From the NCBI GenBank assembly GCA_016930735.1, contig JAFGGF010000229.1, positions 1 to 9,261 on the forward strand: a stretch of 9,261 nt of DNA, written 5' to 3'. A program made the position numbers and the translations under genes. Source of the DNA: Prolixibacteraceae bacterium. GTDB lineage: Bacteria > Bacteroidota > Bacteroidia > Bacteroidales > Prolixibacteraceae. Below, one piece after another: positions 1 through 7,035 of this stretch. Under the pieces are notes generated by a model. It made no database searches, was not told the DNA's origin, and was given only the letters and a program-made list of their open reading frames with translations. How positions within the stretch are numbered: position 1 is the first letter of the stretch; each line of letters opens with the position of its first letter.

Positions 1-20
1 AAAATAAAACCTTATTTTTT
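1..20 (-). terminator. possible weak AT-only terminator hairpin at the end of the first gene
   Basis: An inverted repeat AAAATAA (1-7) / TTATTTT (12-18) with a 4-base loop spans the stop codon of the minus-strand lipoprotein gene. Read on the minus strand, the stem is followed by the window edge, so a T-tract cannot be checked. The stem holds only A-T pairs and is weak, so this is a tentative call. Confidence 0.25.
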
Positions 21-614
21 CAGATAAGTACTTTTCCACCTTTCAAAAACCGATTTATGGACAATCCGATAATGTGGATTATATGTTTCTACATAATGAT
101 CGCTGTGGTGCATAACTACTTCTCCTCCCGACAATAATTCATTTATAACTTTTTTATCCTCCTCGAAACCAGGCAATTCAATTCCCATTTTATCAATTGT
201 CGTTAAAACTGATTCCCATTCCTTTTTCCACGTTTCAATTTCCGGATTCCTGGCACATTTTACACTCTCAACCATTCCTTTCAATAAAATACTCCGGGGT
301 AAAGTTCCTTCTTTTACAAACGAAAGGTTTATTCTGTAAAAATCATGGTTGTTGCCAAGGGCCTGCCATTTCAGAGTGTCAGTCCATTCAGGTTGCTGAA
401 GCTCCCAACTCAGATAATTTCCGGCACTTGTAGTATCGGGAATAAGATGCCCCGGGCCATAGGCATCCTGAAAAAAATTCTTGTAAATATCTGTCAACCT
501 GGCTTCAGGATAGTTTTTTAATTCAGTCAATATTGAGTCTCTGTTATATTTTTGTGCTGAATCACATCCCAAAATTAAAACTGTTATCAGGATAAAAATA
601 ATTTTATGTTTCAT
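12..614 (-). CDS. small uncharacterised lipoprotein (200 aa)
   Basis: The product is predicted to be an exported, lipid-anchored protein of unknown function. Residues 1-17 form a lipoprotein signal peptide: a basic start (MKHK), a hydrophobic core (IIFILITVLIL) and a lipobox ILGC, with Cys17 as the acylation site. The rest has no membrane segment and looks like one compact domain. Conspicuous motifs are YGPGHL at 52-57, just after an aromatic stretch (FFQD), a His-rich patch at 169-173 (HHSDH), and YNPHYRIV at 178-185. The paired His/Tyr motifs near both ends look conserved. From memory, similar ~200-residue proteins with 'GPGHL' and 'PHYRI' occur in Bacteroides relatives without assigned function; I could not check this. 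The ATG at 614 places the lipobox correctly and lies about 35 bases downstream of a good promoter box. It is divergent from dcp and appears monocistronic. Confidence 0.8.
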   Translation of the reverse strand: MKHKIIFILITVLILGCDSAQKYNRDSILTELKNYPEARLTDIYKNFFQDAYGPGHLIPDTTSAGNYLSWELQQPEWTDTLKWQALGNNHDFYRINLSFVKEGTLPRSILLKGMVESVKCARNPEIETWKKEWESVLTTIDKMGIELPGFEEDKKVINELLSGGEVVMHHSDHYVETYNPHYRIVHKSVFERWKSTYLKK

Positions 615-648
615 TTTAAATTTTGTATCTGATAAATTTATTAAAAAT

Positions 649-679
649 CAAAGATACAGTTCTGTCTAAAAGTATAAAA
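649..679 (-). promoter_or_regulatory. Bacteroidetes-type promoter for the small lipoprotein gene
   Basis: On the minus strand the sequence TATCTTTG (plus-strand 649-656) matches the Bacteroidetes -7 consensus TAnnTTTG exactly. Nineteen bases upstream is TTTT (676-679), one base off the -33 consensus TTTG. The -7 box is about 35 bases from the ATG at 614, a normal distance. The box match is seen directly; promoter activity is inferred. Confidence 0.5.
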
Positions 680-836
680 ACTATATATTCGCCAATTCTG
701 ATTTAATTGAACAGTTGTATTTGCCCGGTTCTGAACAAAGTGTATTTAAATCTGTATTATTATTATTACCGGAAAACAAATCAATTACTATATTAAAATC
801 AGTTTATCAGAATAAATTATTTAAAAGAATCGGAAA

Positions 837-2879
837 ATGGTAAAAATAAAGGTTAATCCACTTTTGCAGGATTTTAAAACACCACATGCAACAGCACCTT
901 TCCCGCTTATAAAAGAAGAACATTTTTTACCTGCATTTAAAGAATGTATTAAAACAGGGGAGAAAGAAATTGAAAAAATTGTAACAAATAAAGAGGCACC
1001 TACTTTTGAAAACACTGTTGTTGCGCTTGAAAATTCAGGGAGGTTACTTAACCGGACTGCCGGGATTTTTTATAACCTGTTGAGTTCGGAAACAAATGAT
1101 CAAATACAGGCAATTGCACAGGAAGTATCGCCACTGTTGACAAAATTTCAGAATGATATTAATTTAAATCCTGATCTGTTTGTAAGGATTAAAAAAGTAT
1201 ATACCGGTAAAGATCAGCTGGATTTGACACCTGAACAGCAAATGCTGCTTGAAAATACTTATTCCGGCTTTGTCCGCCGTGGTGCCAATCTTTCAGACGA
1301 CGATAAAGAAAAGTTCCGTCAGTTAAGTACTGAACTTTCAATGTTGACATTAAAATTCGGTGAAAATATTTTAAAGGAAACCAACAAATATGAGTTGTTG
1401 ATTACCGAAAAAGATCAGTTATCAGGATTGCCAGAAAGTGAAGTGGAATCCGCTGCAGGAAGAGCAAAAAGCAAAGGCAAAGTAGGCTGGCTGTTCGATT
1501 TAAGTATGCCGGCTTATTCGCCTTTTATGAAATATACCGATAACCGCGATCTTCGCAAAGAACTTTATCTGGCTTACAATTCAAAATCGTTTAAAGGCGA
1601 TGAACTTGACAATCAGGAAAATGTCAAAAGGATTGTGGCTATTCGCCTTGAAATGGCAAAATTGCTGGGTTATCAGAATTATGCCGATTATGTATTGGAG
1701 AAACGGATGGCGATAAATACCGATGGAGTTTATAAATTATTAAACGACCTGTATGACGCTTCTTATAAAGTGGCTTTGAAAGAGAAGGCAGAGGTTACTG
1801 AATATGCTAAATCACTGGATTTTGAAAATGAAATAATGCTCTGGGACTGGGCCTATTATTCCGAGAAACTGAAGGTTAAAAAATTCGACCTGAACGACGA
1901 AATGCTAAAGCCGTATTTTGAGTTAAGCCAGGTTATTGATGGTGTTTTTGGGCTGGCAACTGAACTTTACGGAATTTCTTTTAAGGAAAACAGAAACATT
2001 CCTGTTTATCATGAAGAAGTTTTGCCTTACGAGGTTTACAATGCCGATGGCACTTTTCTTTCGGTGCTTTACGCCGATTTCCATCCCCGCACGGGGAAAC
2101 GGGGTGGTGCCTGGATGAATGAATTTAAAGGGCAATGGAAAGACAATGGTGTTGATTCGCGGCCGCATATTACCATTGTGATGAATTTTACACGCCCTAC
2201 CGGTACCAAACCGGCACTGCTCACTTTTGATGAAGTCAATACTTTTCTTCATGAATTTGGACATGCATTACACGGCATGCTGGCCAATTCTACATATACA
2301 AGTTTATCAGGGACAAACGTTTACCGCGATTTTGTAGAATTGCCTTCACAAATAATGGAAAACTGGGCTGTTGAAAAAGAATTCCTTGACAGGTTTGCCA
2401 AACATTACCAAACCGGAGAAACCATTCCTTCCGGACTGGTTAAAAAAATTAAAGATTCAGAGAACTTTCAGGCAGGTTATCTTTCCAACAGGCAGTTAAG
2501 TTTTGGATTTCTTGATATGGCATGGCACACGTTGACAGAACCTTTTACGGGAAGTGTTAAGGATTTTGAAGAACAAGCATGGAAGAGAACTCAGATTTTC
2601 CCTGTTATCAGCGAAGTTTGTATGAGTACACAGTTCAGCCATTTATTTGCGGGAGGTTATGCTGCCGGATATTACGGTTATAAATGGGCTGAGGTCCTTG
2701 ATGCCGATGCTTTCAGTGTTTTTAAAGAAAAAGGATTGTTTAATAAGGATGTTGCAACTTCTTTCAGGAAAAATATTCTGGAAAAAGGCGGAACAGAACA
2801 CCCGATGGTTCTTTATAAAAGGTTCAGAGGGAAAGAGCCAACAGTGGATGCATTGCTGGAAAGAAGCGGATTGAAATGA
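837..2879 (+). CDS. dcp: peptidyl-dipeptidase Dcp (M3 family zinc metallopeptidase)
   Basis: This enzyme removes dipeptides from the C-terminus of short peptides and works in peptide turnover. At 680 aa it is almost the length of E. coli Dcp (681) and is recognisably co-linear with it. The zinc site is HEFGH at 472-476, with His472 and His476 as ligands and Glu473 as the catalytic base. Glu501, in DFVELPSQ 25 residues later, is the third ligand. The substrate-binding loop after SHLFAGGYAAGYYGY carries His602, Tyr608 and Tyr615, matching the conserved His/Tyr/Tyr of the family. The N-terminal ~200 residues form the helical lid region (TFENTVVALENSG). There is no signal peptide, so it should be cytoplasmic, unlike the exported Dcp paralogues that some Bacteroidota also carry. 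The ATG at 837 starts just before the conserved NPLLQDF segment. No clear Shine-Dalgarno is seen, as is usual in this phylum. A hairpin terminator follows the stop. Confidence 0.96.
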   Translation: MVKIKVNPLLQDFKTPHATAPFPLIKEEHFLPAFKECIKTGEKEIEKIVTNKEAPTFENTVVALENSGRLLNRTAGIFYNLLSSETNDQIQAIAQEVSPLLTKFQNDINLNPDLFVRIKKVYTGKDQLDLTPEQQMLLENTYSGFVRRGANLSDDDKEKFRQLSTELSMLTLKFGENILKETNKYELLITEKDQLSGLPESEVESAAGRAKSKGKVGWLFDLSMPAYSPFMKYTDNRDLRKELYLAYNSKSFKGDELDNQENVKRIVAIRLEMAKLLGYQNYADYVLEKRMAINTDGVYKLLNDLYDASYKVALKEKAEVTEYAKSLDFENEIMLWDWAYYSEKLKVKKFDLNDEMLKPYFELSQVIDGVFGLATELYGISFKENRNIPVYHEEVLPYEVYNADGTFLSVLYADFHPRTGKRGGAWMNEFKGQWKDNGVDSRPHITIVMNFTRPTGTKPALLTFDEVNTFLHEFGHALHGMLANSTYTSLSGTNVYRDFVELPSQIMENWAVEKEFLDRFAKHYQTGETIPSGLVKKIKDSENFQAGYLSNRQLSFGFLDMAWHTLTEPFTGSVKDFEEQAWKRTQIFPVISEVCMSTQFSHLFAGGYAAGYYGYKWAEVLDADAFSVFKEKGLFNKDVATSFRKNILEKGGTEHPMVLYKRFRGKEPTVDALLERSGLK

Positions 2880-2886
2880 TATCAGA

Positions 2887-2920
2887 GAACCGGTCTGTTT
2901 CGAGAGGTCGGTTCTTTATT
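2887..2920 (+). terminator. hairpin terminator after dcp, at the convergent junction
   Basis: GAACCGGTCT (2887-2896) pairs with AGGTCGGTTC (2905-2914) in a 10-bp stem with two G-U wobbles and an 8-base loop, followed by TTTATT. It starts 8 bases after the dcp stop, and the T-rich tail overlaps the stop codon (2916-2918) of the convergent amidohydrolase gene. In the minus direction the stem has no T-tract, so it mainly serves dcp. Confidence 0.65.
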
Positions 2921-3986
2921 CAAATCCTTTATACCATTTTTTTGCATTTTGAGAATATATTTTGTTGACCACTTCTTTTGGAAGTTTTAATCCTTTGAAT
3001 TCACCATCTATTAAGTTACTTGTTATCCGGTTATCTGTTACCAAATATTCCCAATCGGTAAGCCAGGTATTGTGCATTCTTTTATAAATACTTTCTGCAT
3101 CAGCCTGTTCTCTGTCAATTATATCGGTTCCGTATAAAATTCGATCCTGATATTTGATAAAAAAACTACGGATCTTCTCCCTGTTTTCCCGGGTTTGGTA
3201 GAACAACTGCCCCATGCGTGCAGCCATATCAACTGCGGAATTCGGGTATCGGTCAAGGAAAGTTGCCAGGACATCAACGTCCCATTCGAGGCTGGCAAGG
3301 TGGCATCCTATAAAAATGAGGTTTGGATTTTTATCAAGCATCCTGTCGCGTGCAGCCATCTGCTCTTCGTACGAAGGCATATCAGGGTGAAGGAACATAT
3401 GATATTGTGGATTTTCTGCAAAATAACTGCTGTCGTTTTTGGTAGTCATTTCTTTGAGTGGCAGCCAACAGTTTTTAGGTTCTCCCAAATGCCCGACCAG
3501 GGGAATCCTTTTTTCAGCCAGGTGTTTGAATACCGGGTCAAACTGTGGGTCATCAATCATAATCAGGCTACCATCTTCATCTTTGAATTCCATTCCGATG
3601 TTTTTCCAGACTTTAACGGCAACAGCCCCGTCGCGGATCGATTTATCGATCCAGCCAATGGTATTTTCAACCCAGCCTTTATCGTCCCATCCATCGAGGC
3701 AGAAAGCAGCTGTAAATTCAAAATCTTCAGGATATTTTTCTTTCAGAATGTTGCAATTTCTATTGGTGGTAAAAACCCGTTCGCATCCATCGGAAAAGGT
3801 ATTGATCGATAGTAGTTTAAAATTATCCTTAATTGCTGCTTCAACCGCATAACTTTTATCAGAATATATATGAAAATGGGAATCAGTTTTTTCAACATTC
3901 TGAAAATCAGCAATGGAATAGTATTCATTTTCAGGGTATAAGAATAAAATTGAGATCAGGATAAATACAGTATTTATTGCATTCAT
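2916..3986 (-). CDS. exported amidohydrolase-2 family metal-dependent hydrolase
   Basis: A 356-residue TIM-barrel hydrolase of the amidohydrolase superfamily (amidohydrolase-2 branch: decarboxylases, lactonases and amide hydrolases); the substrate is unknown. Metal-site candidates appear in the expected order along the barrel: the strand-1 motif DSHFH (His37, His39), Lys125 in VAVKVW, His166 in LVGHLGEP, His229 in IGCHL, and Asp288 in ILYGTD near the last strand. The end (SQNAKKWYKG) resembles the usual family ending in which an Asn-Ala pair precedes the last helix. The reading frame is open back to 4103. I chose the ATG at 3986 because it gives a signal-like N-terminus (NAINTVFILISILFLYP) immediately before the mature domain; the 39 extra residues look like translated leader. 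No lipobox Cys is present, so it is periplasmic or anchored by an uncleaved N-terminal helix. It is convergent with dcp, divergent from the beta-helix gene, and has no operon partner. Confidence 0.82.
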   Translation of the reverse strand: MNAINTVFILISILFLYPENEYYSIADFQNVEKTDSHFHIYSDKSYAVEAAIKDNFKLLSINTFSDGCERVFTTNRNCNILKEKYPEDFEFTAAFCLDGWDDKGWVENTIGWIDKSIRDGAVAVKVWKNIGMEFKDEDGSLIMIDDPQFDPVFKHLAEKRIPLVGHLGEPKNCWLPLKEMTTKNDSSYFAENPQYHMFLHPDMPSYEEQMAARDRMLDKNPNLIFIGCHLASLEWDVDVLATFLDRYPNSAVDMAARMGQLFYQTRENREKIRSFFIKYQDRILYGTDIIDREQADAESIYKRMHNTWLTDWEYLVTDNRITSNLIDGEFKGLKLPKEVVNKIYSQNAKKWYKGFE

Positions 3987-4214
3987 ATTGGTTGTTTTTT
4001 GTTTAATGTTAAGATAAGAAATTTGCATTTGAATAAAAAATGATGCTTGACTTGTATAAATTATAGGGGAATAATTGAAAACAGATACATTTTTGAAAAG
4101 CATCGGATTGAAATAATTGGAAAGAATGAAATTTTTATGTTTTCATTTCAGTTTTTATTATTGGGAAAATATGAAAATGAATTAAACAGCGTTTTAAAAT
4201 CAAAAAGATATTTT

Positions 4215-5669
4215 ATGCTGAAATATTTTTCCCGATTGATTTTAATCTTTGCAATTGGTTGTTTTATTTTCTCTTGCCAGGAGGAACATTTTACCACCAA
4301 TCCGAGTGCAAAATTAAGTTTTACCTGCGATACAATTTCTTTCGATACAATTTTTACAACACTTGGATCAACAACAGAATGGTTTAAAGTAAAAAATGAA
4401 AACAGTGAATCTGTAAATGTTTCGAGGATTTTCCTCGCAGGAGGTGAAGATTCTCCATTCAGACTGAATATCAATGGGGATGAATCAAATGATAAACGTG
4501 ATATTAAAATAACAGCAGGCGATAGTATATTTGTTTTTGTAGCTGTTACAATCGACCCAACCGGCCAAAATAATCCCATGGTTTTTAACGATTCTGTTAT
4601 TTTTGAAACTAATGGAAATGTGCAGGATGTAAAACTGATCGCTTTCGGGCAGGACTTTCATTTATTTAATGGTGAAGTTATTCAATCGCAGCATTGGCAA
4701 AATGATAAACCTTACCTTATTTACAATTCGATTTTGATTGATTCTTTTGAAACCCTGACAATTGATGCCGGTTGCCAGATCCATTTTCATAAAAAATCGG
4801 GAATGTTTATAAAAGGCACCTTGAATGTAAATGGCACTGTTGATGAACCTGTGGTTTTTCAAGGCGACAGGCTGGAGGACATTTATAGCGACATTCCGGG
4901 TCAATGGGGTGATTGGTATGAATTTGAAGATGGCAGTTTGTATGTTTACGGAGGAATTCATTTTTTACAGGGAAGCCGGGATAATACAATTGATCATGCA
5001 GTTATTAAAAATGCTGAAAAAGGTATTCAGTGTGATAGTATGGGCGTTTCTGAAAATCCCATGCTTGTAATTTCAAATTCACAGATTGAAAATATGTCGT
5101 TAAACTGCCTTGATGCCCGAACATCGGATGTAACAGCCATCAATTGTATTTTTGCAAATAGCGGTTCATTTAATGTTAAATTAATTTACGGGGGGAATTA
5201 TAAATTTATTCATTGTACGCTTGCCAATTATTTTGGGATAAATACACGGACTGAACCTGTCCTTATTTTAAACGATTCATATGAATACAATAATGAAATA
5301 TATGATTTCGACCTGAAAGCATTTTTTGGCAATTCAATTATTTATGGGAATGAAGAAGTTGAACTTGCTATTGACCATGGAGGTGACAAGGCCTTTGATT
5401 ATTCATTTTCACATTGTTTAATAAAAACAAGCGGAATCAAACTTTTTACCGGGGATAGATTCCCGGATTCAGTTTTTGATCTGGAGCCTGAATTTGCCAA
5501 TATTTATAAAAATAATTACAGCCTTGATTCACTTTCTCCTGCACGTAATATCGGAGATGTTGAGTTGGCCAGGCAGTTTCCTTTCGATATAAATAATAAT
5601 TCACGTCTTTCCGATGAAGGACCGGATTTGGGAGCAACAGAGTGGATTCCCTCATCTGAAGAAAAATAA
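4215..5669 (+). CDS. lipoprotein with right-handed parallel beta-helix domain
   Basis: A 484-residue predicted surface or periplasmic lipoprotein of unknown role. The signal peptide (MLKYFSRLILIFAIGCFIFSC) ends in a lipobox-like IFSC with Cys21 as likely lipidation site; Cys16 (AIGC) is an alternative. Residues ~35-145 form a beta-rich, Ig-like or HYDIN-like domain (SFDTIFTTLGSTTEWFKVKN, then alternating strands up to VKLIAFGQD). Residues ~160-475 fit a pectate-lyase-like beta-helix: the entry signature (LTIDAGCQIHF, MFIKGTLNVNGT, PVVFQGD), then rungs rich in I/V/N (NTIDHAVIKNAEKGIQ, MLVISNSQIEN, VTAINCIFAN). The C-terminus SPARNIGD...DLGATEW is the usual ending of such helices. No catalytic residues of a polysaccharide lyase are evident, so binding or structure is as likely as enzymatic activity. 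The frame is open back to 4047, but only the ATG at 4215 gives a proper lipoprotein signal. No type IX secretion C-terminal domain is seen. Confidence 0.82.
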   Translation: MLKYFSRLILIFAIGCFIFSCQEEHFTTNPSAKLSFTCDTISFDTIFTTLGSTTEWFKVKNENSESVNVSRIFLAGGEDSPFRLNINGDESNDKRDIKITAGDSIFVFVAVTIDPTGQNNPMVFNDSVIFETNGNVQDVKLIAFGQDFHLFNGEVIQSQHWQNDKPYLIYNSILIDSFETLTIDAGCQIHFHKKSGMFIKGTLNVNGTVDEPVVFQGDRLEDIYSDIPGQWGDWYEFEDGSLYVYGGIHFLQGSRDNTIDHAVIKNAEKGIQCDSMGVSENPMLVISNSQIENMSLNCLDARTSDVTAINCIFANSGSFNVKLIYGGNYKFIHCTLANYFGINTRTEPVLILNDSYEYNNEIYDFDLKAFFGNSIIYGNEEVELAIDHGGDKAFDYSFSHCLIKTSGIKLFTGDRFPDSVFDLEPEFANIYKNNYSLDSLSPARNIGDVELARQFPFDINNNSRLSDEGPDLGATEWIPSSEEK

Positions 5670-5699
5670 AACCACCATTATATTCGAAAAAGTGATCAA

Positions 5700-5723
5700 A
5701 GTATGAGTTATATAATTCATACT
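5700..5723. repeat. 24-bp near-perfect palindrome downstream of the beta-helix gene
   Basis: The arms AGTATGAGTTAT and ATAATTCATACT are inverted copies with one mismatch and no spacer. It lies 30 bases after the stop at 5669 and about 75 bases before the -33 box of the next gene. It could fold into a weak terminator (a T-rich ATTGATTTTTG follows) or be a dimeric regulator site. The symmetry is seen directly; the function is a guess. Confidence 0.45.
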
Positions 5724-5773
5724 ATATTGATTTTTGTCAAAATACATAAAATAAAAATTTAGCAGGTAACTTA

Positions 5774-5804
5774 TTGATTTTAATTATTTTTATGACTATC
5801 TTTT
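5774..5804 (+). promoter_or_regulatory. probable Bacteroidetes-type promoter for the CarboxypepD_reg gene
   Basis: TTG (5774-5776) is followed after 20 bases by TATCTTTT (5797-5804), one base off the TAnnTTTG -7 consensus. The -7 box ends 38 bases before the ATG at 5843, similar to the spacing upstream of the small lipoprotein gene. The matches are seen directly; activity is inferred. Confidence 0.4.
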
Positions 5805-5842
5805 TGGTTCAATCCTAAAATGTCGGATCAAATACTAAATGA

Positions 5843-6496
5843 ATGAAAAAGCTCCTGCTGATACTAATTTTATTTCCTGTTTCAGTTTCTGGACAATTTA
5901 GCTTAAAAGGTATTATTAAGGATTCAGTAACCAACCAGTCTATCCAATATGCAACTATTTATGAGAACGGGACAACAAACGGTACGATCAGCAATTCAGA
6001 AGGTAAATTTCAGTTATACATTGAATCAGCAAATTGTGAGATGATTTTTAGCTATGTAGGTTACGAAAGTAAAAAATGGACCTTTCATAAACCTGCGAAA
6101 GAAAAAATAACAATTCAATTGGTTCCCAGGGTTGTTGATTTACAAACTGTTGACATAGTAAACAGCGACCTGCGGAAAAAGAATGTCGAGATTTTTGAAA
6201 AATGTTTTTTAGGCTATGATTATTGGGGGGAAAACGCTATCCTGGAAAATGCTAATGCCCTGACCTTCATGCCTGAGTATTTTCCGAATCAAATAAAAAC
6301 AGATACTGTTAAGATTAAAAGAGATAAAAAAGCCAAAGAAAAGGATGCCTGGGTTCAGGAAATAAAAAAATTAAAAAAGCTTGAAGCCGAAACAAAAGAA
6401 CCGTTAAAAATATTCCTGCCTTTACTTGGGTACCACCTGCATGTCGACCTGGTAAATTTCGCGATGGCATACGATTCAGTGTTAAATATAAAGTGA
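5843..6496 (+). CDS. N-terminal fragment: signal peptide plus CarboxypepD_reg-like domain
   Basis: This is the 217-residue first part of the split gene. Residues 1-17 are a Sec signal peptide (KKLLLILILFPVSVSG, cut before Gln18). Residues ~19-105 form a CarboxypepD_reg-like beta-sandwich (LKGIIKDSVTNQSIQYATI, SNSEGKFQLYI, FSYVGYESK, ITIQLVPRVVDLQTVDIV), a fold often found on exported or TonB-linked proteins. Residues ~112-210 begin the family's second domain (IFEKCFLGYDYWGENAILEN, then PLKIFLPLLGYHL). A Lys/Glu-rich segment at 154-186 separates these two motifs and looks like an extended loop. The protein stops abruptly after DSVLNIK, inside this second domain, so the fragment is unlikely to fold fully. 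Its role is unknown. Confidence 0.7.
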   Translation: MKKLLLILILFPVSVSGQFSLKGIIKDSVTNQSIQYATIYENGTTNGTISNSEGKFQLYIESANCEMIFSYVGYESKKWTFHKPAKEKITIQLVPRVVDLQTVDIVNSDLRKKNVEIFEKCFLGYDYWGENAILENANALTFMPEYFPNQIKTDTVKIKRDKKAKEKDAWVQEIKKLKKLEAETKEPLKIFLPLLGYHLHVDLVNFAMAYDSVLNIK

Positions 6497-6557
6497 ATAC
6501 TTAGGGTATTTTTATTACATTCCTGACAGTATCAGTAAAAAATCAGAATTAAAAAAA

Positions 6558-6992
6558 GTGAAGAAAAACAGGGAGAAAGCTTATTATAATTCTCCTATGC
6601 ATTTTTGCAGGTCGCTGTATGCTAATAAACTGAAAGAAAACGGGTATGTTGTTTATGATACGCTTGTCGTTCCCGGTACAAATATTTTTGCCAGTAATAT
6701 TAAAGATTTTAATTTCCAACTGGATTATCCGGATTCAAATTCTGTTGAAATAAATGGCCTGGATGGAATTGAGCTTCATTTATTGTATTCTGATTCTTTC
6801 GGAAAACCATTAAACCTGGCAAAAGTTGGTTACAGGAATTTATATTTTTCGGAGATAAGGTTTAAGAGCAACAAAGTAAAAATCAGAAAAGACGGGACAA
6901 TACCGAATGATTTAATTATGTTTCAGGGGACTTTAGGCAAAAAAATGGTGGGTGCATCTTTACCTGGCGATTTTGAAATTGAAACAAAATAG
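6558..6992 (+). CDS. C-terminal fragment of the split CarboxypepD_reg-like gene
   Basis: This is the second part, open from 6492. The coordinates given start at a GTG (6558), giving 144 residues, but this is not a convincing start: the upstream codons 6495-6557 already encode the family-like EYLGYFYYIPDSISKKSELK, and no signal peptide or ribosome-binding site is present. It carries the motif KNREKAYYNSPMHFCRSLYA, then a beta-rich tail (YVVYDTLVVPG, VEINGLDGIELHLLYSD, YFSEIRFKSNKVKIRKDGT) ending in LPGDFEIETK. The tail matches what I recall of the C-terminal half of ~380-400 aa CarboxypepD_reg proteins. By itself it would be a cytoplasmic, probably unstable fragment. Confidence 0.55.
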   Translation: MKKNREKAYYNSPMHFCRSLYANKLKENGYVVYDTLVVPGTNIFASNIKDFNFQLDYPDSNSVEINGLDGIELHLLYSDSFGKPLNLAKVGYRNLYFSEIRFKSNKVKIRKDGTIPNDLIMFQGTLGKKMVGASLPGDFEIETK

Positions 6993-7002
6993 TGGTTAAA
7001 AC

Positions 7003-7035
7003 AAAACCGCCCTTGCGTACAAAAGCGGTTTTTTT
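7003..7035 (+). terminator. strong rho-independent terminator after the split gene
   Basis: AAAACCGC (7003-7010) pairs perfectly with GCGGTTTT (7025-7032) across a 14-base loop, followed by a run of seven T (7029-7035). It starts 10 bases after the TAG at 6990-6992. The A-tract on the left arm could let it work in both directions. Confidence 0.85.

Larger units (their letters stand above)
5843..6992 (+). pseudogene. CarboxypepD_reg-like exported protein gene, split by a frameshift
   Basis: Two adjacent reading frames together make one protein of the Bacteroidota CarboxypepD_reg-like family. The first frame ends at TGA 6494-6496 in the middle of the conserved region (PLKIFLPLLGYHL...FAMAYDSVLNIK). 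The next frame is open from 6492 and continues without a gap in sense as EYLGYFYYIPDS, then the conserved RxxAYYNSPMHFCRSLYANKL segment. The span is 1150 bases, one more than a multiple of three, so a net +1 insertion near 6491-6497 explains the break and would restore a 382-residue protein. The second part has no ATG or ribosome-binding site at the junction. It is either a recent pseudogene, a sequencing or assembly error, or, less likely, a recoded gene. A promoter lies upstream and an intrinsic terminator 10 bases after the final stop, so the unit is otherwise intact. Confidence 0.75.

Noticed and set aside
3195..3852. Long plus-strand open frames (205 and 137 codons) opposite the amidohydrolase
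   Set aside because: They lie entirely antisense to a gene with clear family motifs, contain no recognisable domain and have no promoter or ribosome-binding site; they are shadows.
3987..4103. N-terminal extension of the amidohydrolase frame to 4103
   Set aside because: The 39 extra residues have no signal or domain character and would bury the hydrophobic signal segment that follows the ATG at 3986.
4047..4214. N-terminal extension of the beta-helix lipoprotein to 4047
   Set aside because: It would put 56 residues before a textbook lipoprotein signal peptide, so the ATG at 4215 is the credible start. An ATG at 4137 has the same problem.
6485..6500. Programmed +1 frameshift like that of prfB
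   Set aside because: The required slippery CTT TGA C and an upstream Shine-Dalgarno-like stimulator are absent; the site reads AAG TGA A, and slipping tRNA-Lys by +1 would lose pairing.
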